In this document: positions 8,804 to 16,385 of the stretch, one piece after another
Layout of the letters: every line of letters begins with the position of its first letter
Numbering within the stretch: position 1 is the first letter of the stretch
Origin: Pseudobacteriovorax antillogorgiicola
Lineage (GTDB): Bacteria; Bdellovibrionota_B; Oligoflexia; Oligoflexales; Oligoflexaceae
Assembly: GCF_900177345.1 (NCBI RefSeq)
Contig: NZ_FWZT01000022.1
Coordinates: 93,391-157,390, forward strand
DNA length: 64,000 bases
Direction: 5' to 3'
The notes under the pieces: model-generated
What the model was told of the DNA's origin: nothing
What the model saw: the letters and a program-made list of their open reading frames with translations, nothing else
Databases searched by the model: none
Made by a program: the position numbers and the translations under genes

Positions 8804-9352
8804 ATGCAACTTTCAAAGACCTTCGTGACCTTAGGCCTCTTTATTTTCACCTGCGCTTGTGGGCCGAGCAAGTTCAAAGCTGTTACGGACGAAAAAATGG
8901 AATCAAGTGACCTTATTGTGGCTCAGACCACGGAACCGGAAGCTAAAGTGTCTCAAGTGGCCCACCCGGACCATCAAGATGTAAGTAATCAGCCTGAAGT
9001 GAACTCGCCAGAGATAGCTCGAACCGAGACTAAGAAAAGCCTGTTGGGTCAGACGGTTTGGGTTCAGTCTTGGAACACTGACGAATACCAAACAAGTGAA
9101 TGTTTGCAACTCACCCAAGGTATCGCTGTTACTGAACGAGACTGCCAGGAGACTCTACCTGTGGTTTGCGAAAGTATTTGCCAAGCAGACGCAACATCTC
9201 CAGAGGACTGCGACCAAGAGGTATTTGTATTCCAAGAAAAGAAGGACTCCCTTACATATGAAGAGGCTGCGCAATACTGCGAATCGCAGGGGATGGTGGT
9301 TCTGAAGTACCATCACTCGAAAATTGAAACTTTCCGCTCAGCTCAAAATTAG
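8804..9352 (+). CDS. Lipoprotein with lectin-like cysteine domain (paralogue)
   Basis: A 182-aa protein whose N-terminus (GLFIFTCACGPS) is a hydrophobic signal ending in a probable lipobox Cys, followed by a flexible acidic linker to about residue 70. The rest matches the C-terminal domain of 7492-8316: W-x-QSWN-x-D-x-Y, Cys, G-IAV-x-ER-x-C, PVVCE-x-x-C and AAQYCESQG. The two genes are divergent paralogues. The TAG stop (9350-9352) is formed at the boundary of the repeat that begins there (TA target plus first G of the repeat), so the natural C-terminus may have been longer. The ribosome binding site is weak (GTAGAGA). Confidence 0.75.
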   Translation: MQLSKTFVTLGLFIFTCACGPSKFKAVTDEKMESSDLIVAQTTEPEAKVSQVAHPDHQDVSNQPEVNSPEIARTETKKSLLGQTVWVQSWNTDEYQTSECLQLTQGIAVTERDCQETLPVVCESICQADATSPEDCDQEVFVFQEKKDSLTYEEAAQYCESQGMVVLKYHHSKIETFRSAQN

Positions 9353-9389
9353 GGGCTGTTGAGGTTTCGAAGAAGTGTAACAGCCGGGG
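9352..9389 (+). repeat. Short hairpin member of the TA-flanked repeat family (copy C)
   Basis: It begins GGGGCTGTTGAGGTTTCGAA and folds back with AACAGCC (7-bp stem, 18-base loop). The left flank is TA. The sequence matches the ends of the two ~160-bp copies at 10007 and 60074 and the short copy at 63873, but the interior is missing. It may also serve as a terminator for the lipoprotein gene. Confidence 0.7.
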
Positions 9390-9410
9390 GCGCAAGGCCC
9401 TTCGGCTGCA

Positions 9411-9824
9411 TTAGGCAAGCATCCGGCTGCGATTTTCCATGTGTATTTGGTTATTTAAAGTAAGGAAATCATAGACGATTCCGACTCCCAGCAGCCCGAC
9501 GGTACACAGATAGAGAAGCCCAGTAACCCACTTACCCATATAAAACCGATGCAGACCAAAAACCCCAAGGAAAGTTAGTAAAATCCAGCCAACGGTATAA
9601 TCAAGCTCCCCTTTTGAGAACCTTCGATCAGCCTCAGAGTCCATTCCTGGAATAAGGAACAGATCGACGATCCAGCCAACAAGCAGCAGGCCTCCCGTAA
9701 AAAACCAGATTAAACCTGAGATCGTTTTCCCGAAATAGAAACGATGGGCTCCCATAAAGCCAAAAATCCAAAGAATGTAGCCGACCAAAGTCGAATGGGT
9801 ATCATTTTGTACAGATTGTGTCAC
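9411..9824 (-). CDS. TM2-domain membrane protein with two TM2 repeats
   Basis: A 137-aa inner-membrane protein with two successive TM2 units. Each is a hydrophobic pair with the G-x-x-G-x-HRFYFGK or HRFYMGK turn (near residues 25 and 95), followed by a second helix with G-x-x-x-DLF or YDF. The start is GTG at 9824, with AGGAGG just upstream; the ATG overlapping it is out of frame. TM2 proteins have no well-established bacterial function. It appears to be a single-gene unit converging on the lipoprotein at 8804-9352. Confidence 0.85.
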   Translation of the reverse strand: MTQSVQNDTHSTLVGYILWIFGFMGAHRFYFGKTISGLIWFFTGGLLLVGWIVDLFLIPGMDSEADRRFSKGELDYTVGWILLTFLGVFGLHRFYMGKWVTGLLYLCTVGLLGVGIVYDFLTLNNQIHMENRSRMLA

Positions 9825-10006
9825 ATGTCCTCCTATAATTCCTACGTCATTAATGTTATATGACTGTGCTTTAGAAAATCATGAGAGCCTCTTTAAGTTT
9901 GCCAGCTCGCCTAGGTAAGTATCGTTCATCTGCATTAGAGTGTACCTTCTTAAAATTTTTGATAGATTTTTTCTGATGAATGCTATGAAATTGTAGAGTC
10001 TTGTTA

Positions 10007-10166
10007 GGGGCTGTTGACCTTTGGAACACACCTCGCTGGTCTGACTGGATGAAGACAAGGCTAGGAGCTAGGGGGAGGCATATCGGCAATATGTTAACCA
10101 CGAGCGACAACGGATTGCGTTTATCAAGGCATATCAAATGCTTGTGTTCCAAAGGTCAACAGCCCC
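10007..10166 (+). repeat. 160-bp TA-flanked inverted-terminal repeat element (copy A)
   Basis: The ends are perfect 25-base inverted repeats (GGGGCTGTTGACCTTTGGAA on the left and its complement on the right). TA lies on both sides (10005-10006 and 10167-10168), as expected for a TA target duplication. The interior has no reading frame of note but is similar to copy B at 60074, including the shared CGAGCGACAAC block. It fits a non-autonomous miniature element; no transposase gene is in the window. It sits 44 bases upstream of bufA. Confidence 0.85.
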
Positions 10167-10210
10167 TATCCAATGCAAGGTACATTAACGCTTCTCATAG
10201 GAATCTCAGT

Positions 10211-10486
10211 ATGAAAAAAGAATCGCTTCTCTTCGCATCAATGATCGGTCTAGGACTCAGTGGATTGGCACTTGCCGGCAGTAAGCCTGAATGGGCTAAA
10301 AAAGGTGATACCATCGTCAAGTGCAAAGGAGTTGCCAAAAAAGGGAAAAATGATTGTGGTGCCAACGGCCATGCCTGCGCTGGCCAAGCTAAAGTTGATA
10401 ACGACCCGAATGAGTGGGTATATGTCCCTTCAGGTTTGTGTGAAAAAATTGGTGGATCGGTGGCCAAGAAAGTCAAGGTTAAATGA
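10211..10486 (+). CDS. bufA1: BufA1-type bufferin precursor (DUF2282)
   Basis: A 91-aa precursor with a signal peptide (to about residue 22, ending LALAG) and a core holding the four conserved Cys of the BufA1/DUF2282 family: KCKGVAKKGKNDC, HACAG and SGLCEKIGG. In characterised bufferins the MNIO enzyme BufB with BufC converts core cysteines to 5-thiooxazoles, and the exported product buffers copper or other metals. The ATG at 10211 has GGA upstream; a longer frame to 10001 runs through the repeat element and is not used. Its stop overlaps the bufB start by 4 bases. Confidence 0.9.
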   Translation: MKKESLLFASMIGLGLSGLALAGSKPEWAKKGDTIVKCKGVAKKGKNDCGANGHACAGQAKVDNDPNEWVYVPSGLCEKIGGSVAKKVKVK

Positions 10487-11313
10487 CCCTACCTACGGTG
10501 CATTCAGGTGTGGGCCTCAGCCTACACTTGGATCAAATAGACGAATTCTTAGCGAGTGGAGCAAATCTTCCCTATGTTGAAGTTGTTGCCGACAATTGGC
10601 TGAGTCCGGGACCTCACCATAAAAAACTAGAACAGATTCGCCAAGACTACGACATACTTTTTCACTGTGTCAGCGGAAATTTGGGCGGACTGGATCCCAT
10701 AGACCTTGATTACTGGCAAGCGATTCAGAGCTTAAGAAAGCGGTACCAGCCCAAGCATGTTTCTGATCACCTATGCTTTTCTCGGGATGAAGGCACTTAC
10801 TTTCATGACCTGCTGCCGATTCCATTTAACGAAGAATCTCTGAAGCGTTGCGAGGAGAGAGTCCTACTGGTGCAAGACATGATATCAGAAGCAATTCTAA
10901 TCGAAAATCTATCTTATTACTTTGAGTATCCTGAATCGACCATGGCAGAGGATCAATTTATTAATCAGCTTTGCCTAACATGTGACAGCTATATTCTCTT
11001 GGATCTCAACAACATCTGGGTGAATGAACAAAATCTAAGTCATTCTGCTGCAAACTACCTTAAGAATATCAATCGCGACCGTGTCCGCGAAATTCACCTT
11101 GCTGGGCCAGAGAAGATTGATAACCGCTGGGTCGATACCCATGGTAGCTTTGTTCAAGATTCCGTTCTGGAATATCTTGAGACATTTCTGGCAAACCATT
11201 CAGTGCCTGTAATATACGAGCGGGATCGTCATCGACCATCATTTGGTAAGCTCCTGGAAGAGTGCTCACAAATCAATGCTAAAATAGGATACTATCCATG
11301 GACCACCCCTTGA
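10483..11313 (+). CDS. bufB: MNIO-family bufferin-modifying enzyme BufB (DUF692)
   Basis: A 276-aa TIM-barrel enzyme of the multinuclear non-heme iron oxidase (DUF692) family. Visible family blocks are EVVADNW, HCVSGNLGG, KHVSDHLCFS, LIENLSYYF, ILLDLNNIWVN, REIHLAG, DTHGSF and YERDRH. The conserved His/Asp/Glu positions in these blocks are the expected iron ligands. It acts in the cytosol on the BufA1 core peptide together with BufC. It overlaps bufA by ATGA and bufC by 16 bases, which argues for tight translational coupling. Confidence 0.92.
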   Translation: MTLPTVHSGVGLSLHLDQIDEFLASGANLPYVEVVADNWLSPGPHHKKLEQIRQDYDILFHCVSGNLGGLDPIDLDYWQAIQSLRKRYQPKHVSDHLCFSRDEGTYFHDLLPIPFNEESLKRCEERVLLVQDMISEAILIENLSYYFEYPESTMAEDQFINQLCLTCDSYILLDLNNIWVNEQNLSHSAANYLKNINRDRVREIHLAGPEKIDNRWVDTHGSFVQDSVLEYLETFLANHSVPVIYERDRHRPSFGKLLEECSQINAKIGYYPWTTP

Positions 11314-11789
11314 GACGGATAGCTCGGCAAATACGGACCATGTCTACCAAACAGCTTGAGCTGCATCCATATATTCAGAATTATCTGTTCAATCACCTGG
11401 ATGCTCTCAAGGAGGCATTTCCTGCCACCTACCGCTTCTTGGGGGAAAACAACTTTAAGTACTTCGGGAGGCTTTACCTTTTGGATAACCCTCCTGGTAA
11501 AGCCAATATCGATCTCTATGGCGAAGATTTTCCAGAATTTCTAGGAAAACAAGATGAATTCAGAGAGATGGTCTATCTAAAAGACATTGCCGCCATAGAC
11601 TATCTTTGGTTTCTGCAAAACACAGAGGAGGCAACTGTTCGAGTTGCAGACGGTACCCTTAACTTGTGGCGAGGGCTTGTCGACGAAGTTGAGCTTGAAG
11701 AAATCGAGATTGATACCAATCAGCCGGTGGATATTAGCTGCCACTGGCATCAGGGGGAGCTTGTACTGGCTGCCCAGTTAGTGACCTAG
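11298..11789 (+). CDS. bufC: BufC partner protein (DUF2063), short form
   Basis: A 163-aa protein with the DUF2063 N-terminal helical domain (YIQNYLFNHLDALKEAFPATYRFLG). This family forms the peptide-recruiting partner of BufB-type MNIO enzymes. It appears shorter than many family members, with the C-terminal RRE-like part reduced. It overlaps bufB by 16 bases. No bufD (DoxX) or sigma factor gene follows, so this is a minimal A-B-C arrangement. Confidence 0.82.
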   Translation: MDHPLRRIARQIRTMSTKQLELHPYIQNYLFNHLDALKEAFPATYRFLGENNFKYFGRLYLLDNPPGKANIDLYGEDFPEFLGKQDEFREMVYLKDIAAIDYLWFLQNTEEATVRVADGTLNLWRGLVDEVELEEIEIDTNQPVDISCHWHQGELVLAAQLVT

Positions 11790-11956
11790 CCCTGCCTTAA
11801 ATCCTCAGTAGGTAAAGATTGCAAGCTGCACTTTTTTTTAGTCCGCTATCATAAAAATCAAAATAGCAAGAGCCAGCCCTGAGAATATTGAGCCTGGTTC
11901 CTCAGGTTGAGCGATAGCTAAATCGAATTTGATAATTTTATGAAGAGGACTAAATC

Positions 11957-12859
11957 ATGAAAACCTATCTCATCACGGGCATATTCTTGCTCTTACTATC
12001 ACCCCCATTACTTGCAGAGACTCTCACAGAATATGCTCTAAACTGCGAAACCCATGTAGGAGGTGAGATTCCCACATTTTCATGCCTAGATGGAGCTATA
12101 ATTCCTATCCAAGGATCGGAACAAGGTCCATGCGAAAACCCTCAAATTCTGAACGGAGAATGCTGGAACTACTCACGGCTCGGAAAGCTGGAAAGTGGTG
12201 ATCAAGATGTAGAAATTCGCTTTCTCTGCCGACATTACAATAAAGCTTCCGGTCCCGATGATTACATTTTTAATGATATTGCCTTGATTCAAAAGAATAT
12301 GAAAACAGGTGCCACGTGTTTTTTTCAATCTCCGTCCGGATACCGCCCTCGTCACGACGGGCGGCGGATCCAAGCACCTCGTCGTGGTGATCTCACAGTT
12401 TGGCAAACCCCTGAGGTAACTGCCTCTCAGGAGTGTGTCGGATGCCATGATAATCGAGGCTTTTTAAAAACACCTTTTGTGCAAGGAGTCGAGGGCTACC
12501 ATGCAGTGCCTCGCCCAACCCCCACGTTGCAATATTACTTTCCCGGTGATGTCACAGACTACTGGCGTGTATATGAAGTTCGCTCGACGACCCAACCAAC
12601 TTGCTCTGGGTGTCATACTCTTGGCATGTCCAATGTGGATCGAAGCTTTCGAGGCACGGCTCGAACCATCGGTCTGCAAGCGGCTGGCTTGCGTCGCACC
12701 TATGGGCAAGTTTTAGGGGCAAGCCCTTGGATGCCTTATGGGGAAGTGTCTGCTCAGGCCCATGCACGGTGTGTTGCTAACCCTAGCCAAGAAGAGTGCC
12801 AAATTACAGCTTTCGATCACTATGAGTGGGATAACACCAGCTATGAAGCCGGTAATTAA
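11957..12859 (+). CDS. Exported diheme c-type cytochrome-like protein
   Basis: A 300-aa protein with a clean signal peptide (residues 1-20, PLLAE). It carries two CxxCH heme-binding motifs: CVGCH near residue 159 and CSGCH near residue 217. Several additional Cys in the N-terminal half could form disulfides. It is predicted to be periplasmic and to carry electrons or act as an oxidoreductase, but I recognise no specific family. GAAGAGG lies upstream of the ATG. Its end overlaps the start of the TPR gene that follows, so the two are co-translated. It starts 168 bases after bufC; a functional link to metal handling is possible but unproven. Confidence 0.8.
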   Translation: MKTYLITGIFLLLLSPPLLAETLTEYALNCETHVGGEIPTFSCLDGAIIPIQGSEQGPCENPQILNGECWNYSRLGKLESGDQDVEIRFLCRHYNKASGPDDYIFNDIALIQKNMKTGATCFFQSPSGYRPRHDGRRIQAPRRGDLTVWQTPEVTASQECVGCHDNRGFLKTPFVQGVEGYHAVPRPTPTLQYYFPGDVTDYWRVYEVRSTTQPTCSGCHTLGMSNVDRSFRGTARTIGLQAAGLRRTYGQVLGASPWMPYGEVSAQAHARCVANPSQEECQITAFDHYEWDNTSYEAGN

Positions 12860-13736
12860 CTTCACTTTGGGCCTAGGAGGAAGTGCCTTGCTCCTTGCCC
12901 TTGTCTCTTGGCAAACCTTCATAGAACCTCCCCGTGACCATGAAGTGAAGTTGCAACAAAAGACTAGGGCCCCTCTTGGTGCACCACAAGAAGGCGGATC
13001 CATCTCGCCTTTAGCACTGCCTTCAACAAAATCGAGGTTTGAGCGTCACGATATGGGAAGCATTTTTCGCTTGATTGATAGCGGCAACTGGCAGGCGGCC
13101 GAGAAGGCTCTAACAAGCATGATATCTCACAACTCGCAAAACATAAAAGCCATCAACGAACTTATGATTCTTAAGCAGCACGATCGAAAAGATTTAGATG
13201 AAGCGTTGAACTTGTGTATCAGGCTAGTCGCTACCGCACCCGACTACCCTTTCATATTTGATAAGCTACGAGAGCTAGCCCAGTTAGCGGAACGAGAGCG
13301 AGATGTAATAACTTGGCTCCAGTCTCAATGGCAAGAGCTTCCTAAAGAGAGGGTGGCTACCACCATCGGCCGCCTTTGGCAGGCCCTGGATGATCACCGC
13401 GAAGCAAGTCTCTGGCTTAAGGAGGCTTTGCGGCACGAAGGTGATCAACAAGGCTATATTTGGGGTTACCTGGCAAGATCCTATCATCACTTAGACCAGA
13501 AAAGCGAGGAGAGTGCGGCCTTACATGAGGCCATTCGAGTCCACAAACAATATAACAATAACGTGGACCCTAGGGAACCCAAGAACTTTCGTGCAACCAC
13601 TCCCTATAAATATCAGCTTCTGGATTCCTATTGGTCGCAGCGAAAGCTAGTAGAAGCGAAACCCTTGCTTAACGAGCTTCTACGTCGTGATCCTGCAAAT
13701 CCTAAACTTCTTGCTTATCAGGCTGAGCTTCTCTGA
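12843..13736 (+). CDS. Membrane-anchored TPR-repeat protein
   Basis: The ATG at 12843 gives a 297-aa protein starting with a transmembrane anchor (INFTLGLGGSALLLALVSW), a linker, and several TPR-like helical pairs from about residue 75 to the end (for example DLDEALNLCIRLVATAPDYP and EAKPLLNELLRRDPANPKLL). It overlaps the cytochrome gene by 17 bases and is probably a scaffold or maturation partner for it. In-frame starts at 12738 and 12822 exist but would place non-homologous sequence before the membrane segment. Confidence 0.7.
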   Translation: MKPVINFTLGLGGSALLLALVSWQTFIEPPRDHEVKLQQKTRAPLGAPQEGGSISPLALPSTKSRFERHDMGSIFRLIDSGNWQAAEKALTSMISHNSQNIKAINELMILKQHDRKDLDEALNLCIRLVATAPDYPFIFDKLRELAQLAERERDVITWLQSQWQELPKERVATTIGRLWQALDDHREASLWLKEALRHEGDQQGYIWGYLARSYHHLDQKSEESAALHEAIRVHKQYNNNVDPREPKNFRATTPYKYQLLDSYWSQRKLVEAKPLLNELLRRDPANPKLLAYQAELL

Positions 13737-13762
13737 GCTAACCTTAGCTGATTTCATTGTTC

Positions 13763-14230
13763 CTAGAGACGATAGCGAACCGTCAGCAAACCACTATTGA
13801 TCAGGATGCCTGTAGGTTCACTAAACCAACCATAGTGGTGCATGGAATCAAGACCAATGTAGATGTCTTTTGTTATTTTCTTTGTACAGCCAAAGCCAAT
13901 TAGTGGCCCAAGCGCGGTAGATGATTCGGCCTGCGTTTCATAATTTAATAACCCAAAGCCAGCAGTTAGATGAAGGTCATAGCCTTTTTTTCGAATATGA
14001 GGCCTTAGAAATCCGCCGACAGCGAGTCCACCTGGACCCGTATCACTACTCCCATAACTCAAGAGGTAGCCACCCCAGCCAGCAACTTTATCCCACTTCA
14101 TTTCATAGTCAGCTCCAATAGCTATTCCACCTTGGCCATAGCCAAAGTATCCATTCACATATGATTTACTTTTCTTTGCGCTCGCAACAGCAGGCAACAT
14201 GAGGCCTAAAAAAGCCAATACTTTCCACAT
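13763..14230 (-). CDS. Small outer-membrane beta-barrel-like protein
   Basis: A 155-aa protein with a signal peptide (VASA at about residue 18). Eight or so alternating amphipathic beta-strands rich in Gly and aromatics follow, ending in LLTVRYRL, as in small porin-like or OmpW/OmpX-like barrels. AAGAGG precedes the ATG by about 8 bases. No specific family is recognised. It converges on the TPR gene. Confidence 0.65.
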   Translation of the reverse strand: MWKVLAFLGLMLPAVASAKKSKSYVNGYFGYGQGGIAIGADYEMKWDKVAGWGGYLLSYGSSDTGPGGLAVGGFLRPHIRKKGYDLHLTAGFGLLNYETQAESSTALGPLIGFGCTKKITKDIYIGLDSMHHYGWFSEPTGILINSGLLTVRYRL

Positions 14231-14568
14231 GGTCGTACCTCTTTATAAAACTTGTCCTGCGTCACGTATCGGCTATATTCATTACTAAGTTGAATAGATC
14301 CCTCATTTAATTGCATTTTAAAGGATATTTTTTACTATTTTAAAATCCTCCATGATCACTGTCACAGCAAAATCACAGATTCGAGCACCTTCTTACCCAT
14401 TCGCGGAACAGTAGAATCTGCTTGGGAGGAAAATAATGCCACCTGATAGAGCTTCAGATTTGCTTACCAAATTTTTTTATTTTTTTGGTCTCTCAAGCCA
14501 TCAACCTTAAAGATTTTCCCCAGATTCCGACGCCACCTGCAATGGACAGATCTTAGAGAGGGGACAAG
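14231..14568. other. Divergent intergenic region
   Basis: About 340 bases between divergent genes. It contains AT-rich runs (14320-14340 and 14465-14490) but no reading frame or convincing dyad. It presumably holds the promoters for the barrel gene and the PA14 lipoprotein. Confidence 0.5.
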
Positions 14569-15615
14569 ATGAAGAAACTATCCATCATTATGCTTTTTTT
14601 AATCCAGTGTTCGAATAAATCGGGGTTTCATAATAAAGTCGATGAAATTAGCTCACTTCCTAGCCTCGACCGAGAAATCGAAGCCGCCGGGACAGCTACG
14701 GTGCCCGAGGCCATCGTCCCAGTCATTCCGCAAGCGGGCGAGCAGTCGCAAGTTGAGCTTCCGCCACTGACGCTCAAACCTTCACTTTTCTCGATGCGCG
14801 CCGGATCTGAAGGACTTCAGTTCCAAGTTTTGATGGGTCAAGCCCCTTTCCAAGGGGATGTCGAATTTACCGTTGTCGGTCAGGATCTAGGAGGAGACCT
14901 TGGCTCGATTGACGACCAAGGTATGTATGTACCTCCCGCTAACACCGTTCAAGCGATGGATATAGAAATCGAGGTCAAGGCCCTCGACGGTACTGATCGA
15001 AGCGCTGAGTCTAGCGGTTTGATCAGCCCCGAATCGAGTTTATTTATCGTTTGCAAAGAAGGGGATAACTTGCATCCCATGATAGCAAGGCTATACGCCT
15101 TGCCCGAGGAAACGGAACGATTACCAGAAAATTTCCTCCTGATGAAACCACAGGGCTATCTTTGTATGGATCAGCTCGATATCGCTCCCAGAGATTTTAG
15201 CCTGGGATTTCCTGGAGTGACAAATCGCTTTGAGTGGTTTGCCCTCGATGTGCAATCGCTACTTTGGATTGAAGAGCCCGGAGACTACTACATTGGGATA
15301 CGCTCCGATGATGGCAGTCGGGTGTTTTTGAATGATCAACTAATTATCGATAACGATGGCCAACACTCGCCCGAAGAGAAAGGGGTCTACATAACCTTAA
15401 CTCCCGGCTACTACCCTCTTCGGATTCATTATTTTCAGGGCCCTCGCTACACACTATCGTTAGAGTTGCTCTGGCAGCTGCCCGACTCGGATGATAAGGT
15501 GCACATACCCCAAAATAATTTACGTTACCCCTCCTTGATAAAACCTTGGAAACGTCACCAAAACTTACAGGAGTCCAGGATCAGTGCACCGCACAAGAAA
15601 CAAAAGCCATTTTGA
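14569..15615 (+). CDS. Lipoprotein with PA14-like domain
   Basis: A 348-aa protein starting with a short lipoprotein signal (LIQC lipobox at about residue 14). After a linker there is a bacterial Ig-like segment (residues 60-150). From about residue 200 it shows a PA14-type fold with the diagnostic pattern YYIGIRSDDGSRVFLNDQ, followed by GYYPLRIHYFQG. PA14 domains usually bind carbohydrates, which fits surface attachment to glycans and the nearby cellulase. GAGAGGGG lies upstream of the ATG. It appears monocistronic. Confidence 0.82.
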   Translation: MKKLSIIMLFLIQCSNKSGFHNKVDEISSLPSLDREIEAAGTATVPEAIVPVIPQAGEQSQVELPPLTLKPSLFSMRAGSEGLQFQVLMGQAPFQGDVEFTVVGQDLGGDLGSIDDQGMYVPPANTVQAMDIEIEVKALDGTDRSAESSGLISPESSLFIVCKEGDNLHPMIARLYALPEETERLPENFLLMKPQGYLCMDQLDIAPRDFSLGFPGVTNRFEWFALDVQSLLWIEEPGDYYIGIRSDDGSRVFLNDQLIIDNDGQHSPEEKGVYITLTPGYYPLRIHYFQGPRYTLSLELLWQLPDSDDKVHIPQNNLRYPSLIKPWKRHQNLQESRISAPHKKQKPF

Positions 15616-15746
15616 CGCCATTTGATTAACGCAATATTTTGCACTAAGACATTTGATCTTTCCTAGCCGTATGTTATACCCTCAAGTCACTCTGGGTTAG
15701 AGTCATGGGGCGGCACAACCGCTCCTTTTTGCAAGAAAGAGCGTTC

Positions 15747-16385
15747 ATGTCCCATCTGATCTTAAGCATTTGTATTCTTTGGATTGTTCCACTGGTTTGG
15801 CACGCACTTCACCGTACCCCATTGTTGATTCGAGTTGAAAAGATTGCCATTCTTGTAATTCTAGCCATCATCATGTTTGGCTTTATGCCACATCATCTGG
15901 CCGAAGATGGTTGGTTGAGTCTGGTCTACCTTCTCGGCAGCGCTCTGTCCTTCACTGTAGTGGAGCGATTTGCCAAAACAGTTTCCATGAACAAGTCTCA
16001 TCCCATTGCTTTTTTTGGCGTCTTCTTAGCACTTCATGCGCTTGCAGATGGGATCGGAATTGGGATTGCTGAGGCCCATACAGGTTCCCATCACCACCAC
16101 CACGGGGAAGAGATGCTCGCGACTACAATTGCCCTCCACAGACTTCCTGCAGGTATTGGCATTTGGAGCTTTCTTTATCCGCTAAAAGGCTGGAAACACC
16201 CCACCGTGTTATTCGCAATTATGACTTTTGCCACGGTTCTTGGATACGCTATGGCCCAGCAAGACTTGACTGGCTTTCATGGCCCCCACGAAACTCATAT
16301 TCTTGAGTACTTAATCGCGGGAGGCTTGATCCACTTCGGATTCCACGCTGTTTCCCATCCTCGTCAGCTACCTGTAACAACATGA
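15747..16385 (+). CDS. ZIP-like metal transporter (divergent)
   Basis: A 212-aa protein with about seven hydrophobic helices. LHALADGIGIG and ALHRLPAGIGIW occupy the places of the two metal-site helices of ZIP transporters (H-x-x-x-D-G and H-x-x-P-x-G-I). Between them is a cytosolic-type His cluster (HTGSHHHHHGEE). This supports a divalent metal (Zn/Fe/Mn) permease role. I chose the ATG at 15747; the upstream in-frame start at 15705 adds charged residues before the first helix. Its stop overlaps the next start by ATGA. Confidence 0.68.
   Translation: MSHLILSICILWIVPLVWHALHRTPLLIRVEKIAILVILAIIMFGFMPHHLAEDGWLSLVYLLGSALSFTVVERFAKTVSMNKSHPIAFFGVFLALHALADGIGIGIAEAHTGSHHHHHGEEMLATTIALHRLPAGIGIWSFLYPLKGWKHPTVLFAIMTFATVLGYAMAQQDLTGFHGPHETHILEYLIAGGLIHFGFHAVSHPRQLPVTT

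Noticed and set aside
9381..9412. GC-rich stretch with CGCAAGGC and TTCGGC resembling part of a c-di-GMP (GEMM) riboswitch
   Set aside because: Only one fragment matches; the upstream half and the conserved A-rich junction are absent, and it lies between convergent gene ends.
10001..10210. In-frame N-terminal extension of bufA
   Set aside because: It runs through repeat copy A and removes the signal peptide from the N-terminus; the ATG at 10211 fits the family.
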